Assembly: GCF_008364765.1 (NCBI RefSeq)
Contig: NZ_VTUY01000010.1
Span: forward strand, 87,887 to 151,886
DNA: 64,000 nt
Reading direction: 5' to 3'
Origin: Bacillus sp. CH30_1T
GTDB lineage: Bacteria > Bacillota > Bacilli > Bacillales > Bacillaceae_B
In this document: positions 60,159 to 64,000 of the stretch, in pieces
How the letters are laid out: each line of letters opens with the position of its first letter
Position numbering within the stretch: the stretch's first letter is position 1
Notes under the pieces: model-generated
Seen by the model: only the letters and a program-made list of their open reading frames with translations
The model's database searches: none
Told to the model about the DNA's origin: nothing
Translations under genes and position numbers: made by a program

Positions 60159-61262
60159 ATGGAAATGACGCTCATTTTCGTCACGGTTGGGTTTCTAGTG
60201 GCGCTTCAAATCGCCATACCTTTCATTGTCAAACGGACGGTGGTGTTTGGTGTGACTGTACCGGTTGATGAGATAAGGAACGAAAAGCTGCGACAATATA
60301 AAAAACTCTACGCAATCCTCACGTCCTTCCTTTCAATTTTCGTTTTAACTATCTATATTATTTGGTCAACAATCATTACACCAATAGAAAATCACCTCAT
60401 CTTAGCAGGCTTAATACTGCCTTTTGTCATCCTATTTATTTCGATGTCCCTTTATTTCTATTTTCATATGAAAGTGACAACACTGAAACGGGAAAAGCAA
60501 TGGTTCAGGGATCGCAAACAGGTGAAGATATCAGAGTTGAACTTAAGAACGAGAGATGAAATGCTACCCTGGATAGTATATGTAGTACCCATGGTGATCA
60601 CTGCCGGATTACTGGTGTTTACATTGGTGAATTACAATAGCCTGCCGGATCAGATCCCTACTCACTGGGGGCCCGATGGCAATCCGGATTCATTTATGAC
60701 CAAAACCTACCTGTCTGCTTTGACCCTGCCACTTGTATTACTGGTGATGAATGCAATGTTCCTCGGGATCAATGAGCTCACAAGGAATTCCGGAATTAAA
60801 CTGAGTGCAGGAAATATAAAGGCATCACGTATCCGACAGCTCCGTCTGCGCAAGTACACAAGCTGGCTCTTATTCTTCATCTCCATTCTGATTAGCATGC
60901 TATTTACATTTCTGCAATTCACCACCCTTTATGAAAATAGCATCAGCGACCTGCTGATCATCTCCATACCACTGGCCTTCTCTGCACTCGTCTTGATAGG
61001 GACGGTCCTTATGGCCATCAAGGTGGGTAAAAAGGATTCAGACTTGGACTTAGAAACCATTGAAGAAGGCACTGGAGAAGTGATCAATGCAGATGACGAT
61101 CAATACTGGAAAGGGGGGCTCTTCTACTTCAACCCTGAAGACCCCTCCATCTTCGTCGAAAAACGCTTCGGAGTAGGCTGGACCCTGAACTTCGCCAGAC
61201 CCATGGGATACCTCATCCTGGTAGGACCGCTGCTTGTGATAGTAATCATTACACTAATATAA
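60159..61262 (+). CDS. DUF1648/DUF5808 membrane protein
   Basis: 367 residues, seven hydrophobic segments. DUF1648 is marked by LPDQIPTHWGPDGNPDSFMTK; a C-terminal DUF5808-like part by YWKGGLFYFNPEDPSIFVEKRFGVGWTLNFA. Role unknown; proteins like YhdT/SdpI contain DUF1648 and can be immunity proteins, which is only an analogy. Three bases after the GntR stop, so co-transcribed and presumably under its control. Confidence 0.88.
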   Translation: MEMTLIFVTVGFLVALQIAIPFIVKRTVVFGVTVPVDEIRNEKLRQYKKLYAILTSFLSIFVLTIYIIWSTIITPIENHLILAGLILPFVILFISMSLYFYFHMKVTTLKREKQWFRDRKQVKISELNLRTRDEMLPWIVYVVPMVITAGLLVFTLVNYNSLPDQIPTHWGPDGNPDSFMTKTYLSALTLPLVLLVMNAMFLGINELTRNSGIKLSAGNIKASRIRQLRLRKYTSWLLFFISILISMLFTFLQFTTLYENSISDLLIISIPLAFSALVLIGTVLMAIKVGKKDSDLDLETIEEGTGEVINADDDQYWKGGLFYFNPEDPSIFVEKRFGVGWTLNFARPMGYLILVGPLLVIVIITLI

Positions 61263-61266
61263 CCGT

Positions 61267-61410
61267 GAGGGACGGACCTCTTTAAACTGAGCGATAAAGA
61301 AACATCAACGTTCAGCTGAAGTGGGCCCGTCCATTTTGTTACGCGATTTCCACCCTTCAATAACACTTGGTACACCTTTCCCGTGTGACCGTATCCGAGG
61401 TCCGTCCCTC
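61267..61410. repeat. GGGACGGACC repeat, copy 16 (144 bp, longest)
   Basis: GAGGGACGGACCTC (61267-61280) and GAGGTCCGTCCCTC (61397-61410) with a 116-base interior that contains a decayed inner arm GGGCCCGTCC at 61324-61333; it may be two copies fused. Confidence 0.85.
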
Positions 61411-61513
61411 CAACTATTCCTACTACTAAAAAAGGCTCAATCTCTGGAAATTCGACTTTTATTATGGACAGATTGTTTGGAATACTATATAAATAGTAGA
61501 TGGAAACTCATAA

Positions 61514-61527
61514 AGAAAACGTTTACA
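61514..61527. promoter_or_regulatory. cre-like site before the amino acid symporter
   Basis: AGAAAACGTTTACA matches the cre consensus except at the first base. It lies 25 bases before the start codon, downstream of TATAAATAG, so CcpA would block transcription. Confidence 0.5.
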
Positions 61528-61551
61528 ACATGAGATGACAAGGAGGATTCT

Positions 61552-62970
61552 ATGTTAGATGTGCTAGACAAGATTAATTCATTTTTATGGGGGACACCAA
61601 GTTTAGTACTGTTATTTGGGACAGGCCTTTTCTTAACGTTTATGCTTAAAGGGCTGCAGTTCCGAAAGCTATTGTATGCATTTAAACTTGCTTTTACAAA
61701 AGAAGAACCATCTTCTTCTGCTGACAAATCGGAAGGGGATATCAGTAACTTCAAAACGTTGATGACTGCTTTGTCAGCGACAATCGGTAACGGAAACATT
61801 GCCGGGGTTGCAACGGCATTGACGATTGGTGGACCCGGGGCCATCTTCTGGATGTGGGTTGTCGGCCTTCTCGGAATGGCGACGAAATACGCAGAAGCGC
61901 TTCTTGCCATGAAGTACCGTGTAAAAAATAAAAATGGTGAGTACTCCGGCGGGCCGATGTATTACGTAGAAAAAGGTCTCGGAAGCAAGTGGAAATGGCT
62001 TGCTGTTGCCTTCGCTTTATTCGGCGCATTTGCTGCCCTTGGAATCGGAAATAGTGTACAGTCCAATACGATTGCAGACGTTATGACATCAAGCTTTCAA
62101 ATTAACAATGTCGTAACAGGAATCGTTTTGGCTGTCCTGACAGGTTTGATCATCTTTGGAGGGATTCAACGTATCAGTACCGTCGCTTCCTTCTTTGTAC
62201 CGATCATGGCATTCCTGTACATTGGTGGCTCAATGATCATCATCGTACTGAATTATGATATGATCATTCCGGCATTTGAAATGATTTTCTATTATGCATT
62301 CAATCCTGTAGCTGCCGCTGGAGGTTTCACTGGAATCATTATCAGTGAAGCGATTCGAAGCGGTGTATCACGTGGAATTTTCTCCAATGAGGCCGGACTT
62401 GGTACGGCTGCATTGATTGCAGGTAATGCGAAAACCGATCATCCGGTTAAACAGGCACTTGTCGCTATGACGGGTACGTTCATTGTGACAATCATAGTCT
62501 GTACGATGACGGGGCTTGTCCTGCTGATCACAGGTTTCTGGGATCCCACAGGCGGAGCGATATCGGGTGTAGAGCATGCACCAAGTCTTGACGGCGGAGC
62601 ACTGACTAGTGCGGCATTTGGACACGCCCTCGGGGTAGTCGGAGAATATATCGTATCGTTCTCCGTCATCTTCTTCGGATTCTCTACGATCGTCGGCTGG
62701 TATATGTACGGAGAGAAATGCTTCGAGTATTTGACGAATTATCGATTTGCTAACTCCTACCGACTCATTTACATTTTAGCAACCGGACTTGGTGCCGTTG
62801 CAAACCTGGAGCTCGTATGGGCATTTGCTGATATGTCTAACGCCTTGATGATGATTCCAAACTTGATCGCCCTTATTTTACTTTATAAGGTCATCGTTCG
62901 TGAAACAAATCATTACTTCAATGAGTACATGCCCATGATGCAAGCCCGACCAAGGAAGAAAGCCAGTTAA
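61552..62970 (+). CDS. Alanine/glycine:cation symporter (AGCS family)
   Basis: 472 residues, about eleven membrane segments: the family patterns NTLSATIGNGNIAGVATAL (as ALSATIGNGNIAGVATALTIGGPGAIFWMWVVGLLGMATKYAEALLAMKYR), SGGPMYYVEKGLGSKW, GVSRGIFSNEAGLGTAALIAGNA. It imports alanine or glycine with Na+. AAGGAGG before the ATG; possible catabolite control through the cre-like site. Confidence 0.95.
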   Translation: MLDVLDKINSFLWGTPSLVLLFGTGLFLTFMLKGLQFRKLLYAFKLAFTKEEPSSSADKSEGDISNFKTLMTALSATIGNGNIAGVATALTIGGPGAIFWMWVVGLLGMATKYAEALLAMKYRVKNKNGEYSGGPMYYVEKGLGSKWKWLAVAFALFGAFAALGIGNSVQSNTIADVMTSSFQINNVVTGIVLAVLTGLIIFGGIQRISTVASFFVPIMAFLYIGGSMIIIVLNYDMIIPAFEMIFYYAFNPVAAAGGFTGIIISEAIRSGVSRGIFSNEAGLGTAALIAGNAKTDHPVKQALVAMTGTFIVTIIVCTMTGLVLLITGFWDPTGGAISGVEHAPSLDGGALTSAAFGHALGVVGEYIVSFSVIFFGFSTIVGWYMYGEKCFEYLTNYRFANSYRLIYILATGLGAVANLELVWAFADMSNALMMIPNLIALILLYKVIVRETNHYFNEYMPMMQARPRKKAS

Positions 62971-63074
62971 AAAGAAACCCGGCGTGATTTATGTAGAGAG
63001 ACCTAATAATATGAGACTGAATAAAACACCTTCAAGTAGTAAATAATTCATTTACATTTGGAGGTGTTTTTTCT

Positions 63075-63395
63075 ATGGGTAATAAAATGTCCTATCCAGA
63101 AGAAGTTAAGAAAGAAGTTGTCCGTTTAAAATTAGAAGGTAAACATTCAAATCAAGAGCTAATGGAGATGTTCGGGATTAAGAATCGATCTCAGATTAAG
63201 ACCTGGGTGAAATGGTTCAAGAATGGTGAGGCCCATCGTTTTGCTCAACCTCTTGGTAAACAATATTCTTATGGGAAAGGTGAACTAGCCCAGTTACGAA
63301 AGAAAGTTGCTTATTATGAAATGCGTGAGGAATTGTTGGGAAAGTACAGGGAAATCGAAAGGAAGTGGTCCCAGAAGTATTCGTACAGACCGTAG
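63075..63395 (+). CDS. IS3-family transposase OrfA
   Basis: 106 residues: MSYPEEVKKEVVRLKLEGKHSNQELMEMFGIKNRSQIKTWVKWFK, helix-turn-helix of the IS3/IS150 OrfA type, then a coiled-coil leucine zipper (GELAQLRKKVAYYEMREELLGKYREIERKW). OrfB begins in the -1 frame within its last 30 bases, as usual for programmed frameshifting in this family. GGAGG precedes the ATG. Confidence 0.9.
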   Translation: MGNKMSYPEEVKKEVVRLKLEGKHSNQELMEMFGIKNRSQIKTWVKWFKNGEAHRFAQPLGKQYSYGKGELAQLRKKVAYYEMREELLGKYREIERKWSQKYSYRP

Positions 63396-64000
63396 AGATG
63401 TTTAAACATAAATATACCGTTATTGCCCTTTGTGAATGCTTTGGAGTGGCAAAGGCTACTTATTATCGTTGGCGGGGAAAGTCATGGGGCCCATCAGAAT
63501 TGGAGAAGAAAATCATTGATATTTGCGGGGATTTGAAATTTCGTCATCGGGCACCGGATGGTTCGTGATCTCTTGCGTAAAGAGCACAAACTCAAAGTCA
63601 ATCGGAACACTGTACAACGAATTATGCAGAAATTTAATATTCAGTGCCGTGTTAAACCGAAAAGACAAAACTATATAGCTGGGGAAAGTAAAATCGTGGT
63701 GCCGAATTACTTAAACAGAGAATTCCATGCATCTAAGCCAAGTGAAAAATGGGTTACAGATATTACCTATCTTCCTTATGGTGAGAAAATGTTATATTTA
63801 TCAACGATTATGGACTTGTTTAATAACGAAATTCTTGCTTACACCATTAGTGATAAACAAGATAAAGCTCTAGTGCTAGATACGTTAAAGAGAGCGTGTG
63901 AAGGTCGTGATGTATCTGGATGCATCCTTCACAGTGATCAAGGGTCTCAATATACATCGTATGATTTTCAGGAAGACGCAAAAAAAAGAGGCATTATCAC
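63365..64000 (+). pseudogene. IS3-family transposase OrfB, frameshifted and truncated by the window
   Basis: Up to about 63547 the frame reads VIALCECFGVAKATYYRWRGKSW ... IIDICGDLKFR; then one extra base shifts it, and the sequence continues in the next frame from HRMVRDLLRKEHKLKVNRNTVQRIMQKFNI, through the rve integrase domain (SEKWVTDITYLPYGEKMLYLSTIMDLF, with the first catalytic Asp; ILHSDQGSQYTS with the second). The catalytic Glu is beyond the window. A +1 insertion in a codon normally read TAT-GGG-CAC is the likely event. Confidence 0.85.

Larger units (their letters stand above)
63018..64000 (+). mobile_element. IS3-family insertion element, left part
   Basis: Left boundary near 63018; the end region holds AAAACACCT (63022-63030) that pairs with AGGTGTTTT (63062-63070) before orfA. 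Contains orfA, a frameshifted orfB and no right end in the window. Inserted 47 bases after the symporter stop codon. Confidence 0.85.

Noticed and set aside
1..64000. CRISPR array, tRNA or rRNA genes, prophage
   Set aside because: No regularly spaced direct repeats, no cloverleaf or rRNA signatures and no phage structural genes were seen.

Overview
The window reads as chromosomal DNA of a low-to-mid GC, spore-former-type Bacillaceae, Bacillus sensu lato; the large repeat families and gene content would fit a Rossellomorea-like lineage, but that genus call is inference. Signs are strong AGGAGG ribosome sites, frequent TTG/GTG starts, sigma-A promoters, CcpA-type cre sites, a BirA operator, a yybP-ykoY leader and Bacillus-style orthologues such as a YngK-like protein, a BrnQ carrier and a second ClpP. 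No rRNA, tRNA, CRISPR or prophage was seen.

Layout. 1-9 kb: start of the glutamate synthase large subunit, a MerR/SRPBCC pair, tRNA 2-selenouridine synthase (mnmH), a YngK-like glycosidase and cysteine dioxygenase. 7.5-16.7 kb: a divergent sugar-PTS locus. The minus arm is an RpiR regulator, EIIB, EIIC, a small membrane protein and a GH4 enzyme; the plus arm is EIIA, MupG, a BadF-type sugar kinase, AnmK and MurQ. Together they look like a system for importing and breaking down MurNAc-containing wall sugars with a lactose/cellobiose-type PTS. 16.8-19.5 kb: glcDF. 20.1-22.8 kb: bioDA and divergent bioY around a BirA operator. 23-31.5 kb: ketopantoate reductase, a methyltransferase, GNAT, a Mn-riboswitch-controlled CaCA exchanger, nitroreductase, a C45 hydrolase, an ECF-like sigma factor with a ClpP paralogue, and EamA. 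31.8-37.1 kb: a CHRD protein, two more regulator/SRPBCC modules (one fused, one split), AraC/GyrI, and Xre with a membrane protein. 37.2-42.6 kb: gene debris, a PHP phosphatase, nested repeats, tatC, tatA, a Tat-exported metallophosphoesterase and a DeoR regulator. 42.8-48.6 kb: a sigma-54 activator followed by a perfect -24/-12 promoter driving Fe-alcohol dehydrogenase, a permease and succinate-semialdehyde dehydrogenase, a candidate 4-hydroxybutyrate pathway. 49-63 kb: brnQ, LysE, DUF488, TauE, DUF402, PhnA, a GGDEF-EAL protein, a transglutaminase lipoprotein, GNAT, GntR with DUF1648, and an alanine/glycine symporter. 63-64 kb: a frameshifted IS3-family element running off the end.

The most pervasive unexplained structure is a family of about 16 copies of a palindromic element with ends GAGGGACGGACCTC / GAGGTCCGTCCCTC. 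Copies lie almost always just beyond stop codons, from 31-bp perfect hairpins to 144-bp elements with related cores, and one supplies the last codons of brnQ. Three other repeat families (a tandem approx. 120-bp structured unit at 9.2-9.6 kb, a 315-bp MITE-like element at 26.4 kb, a nested element at 38.65-39.18 kb) and at least five broken genes show an accessory-rich, actively reshuffled region.
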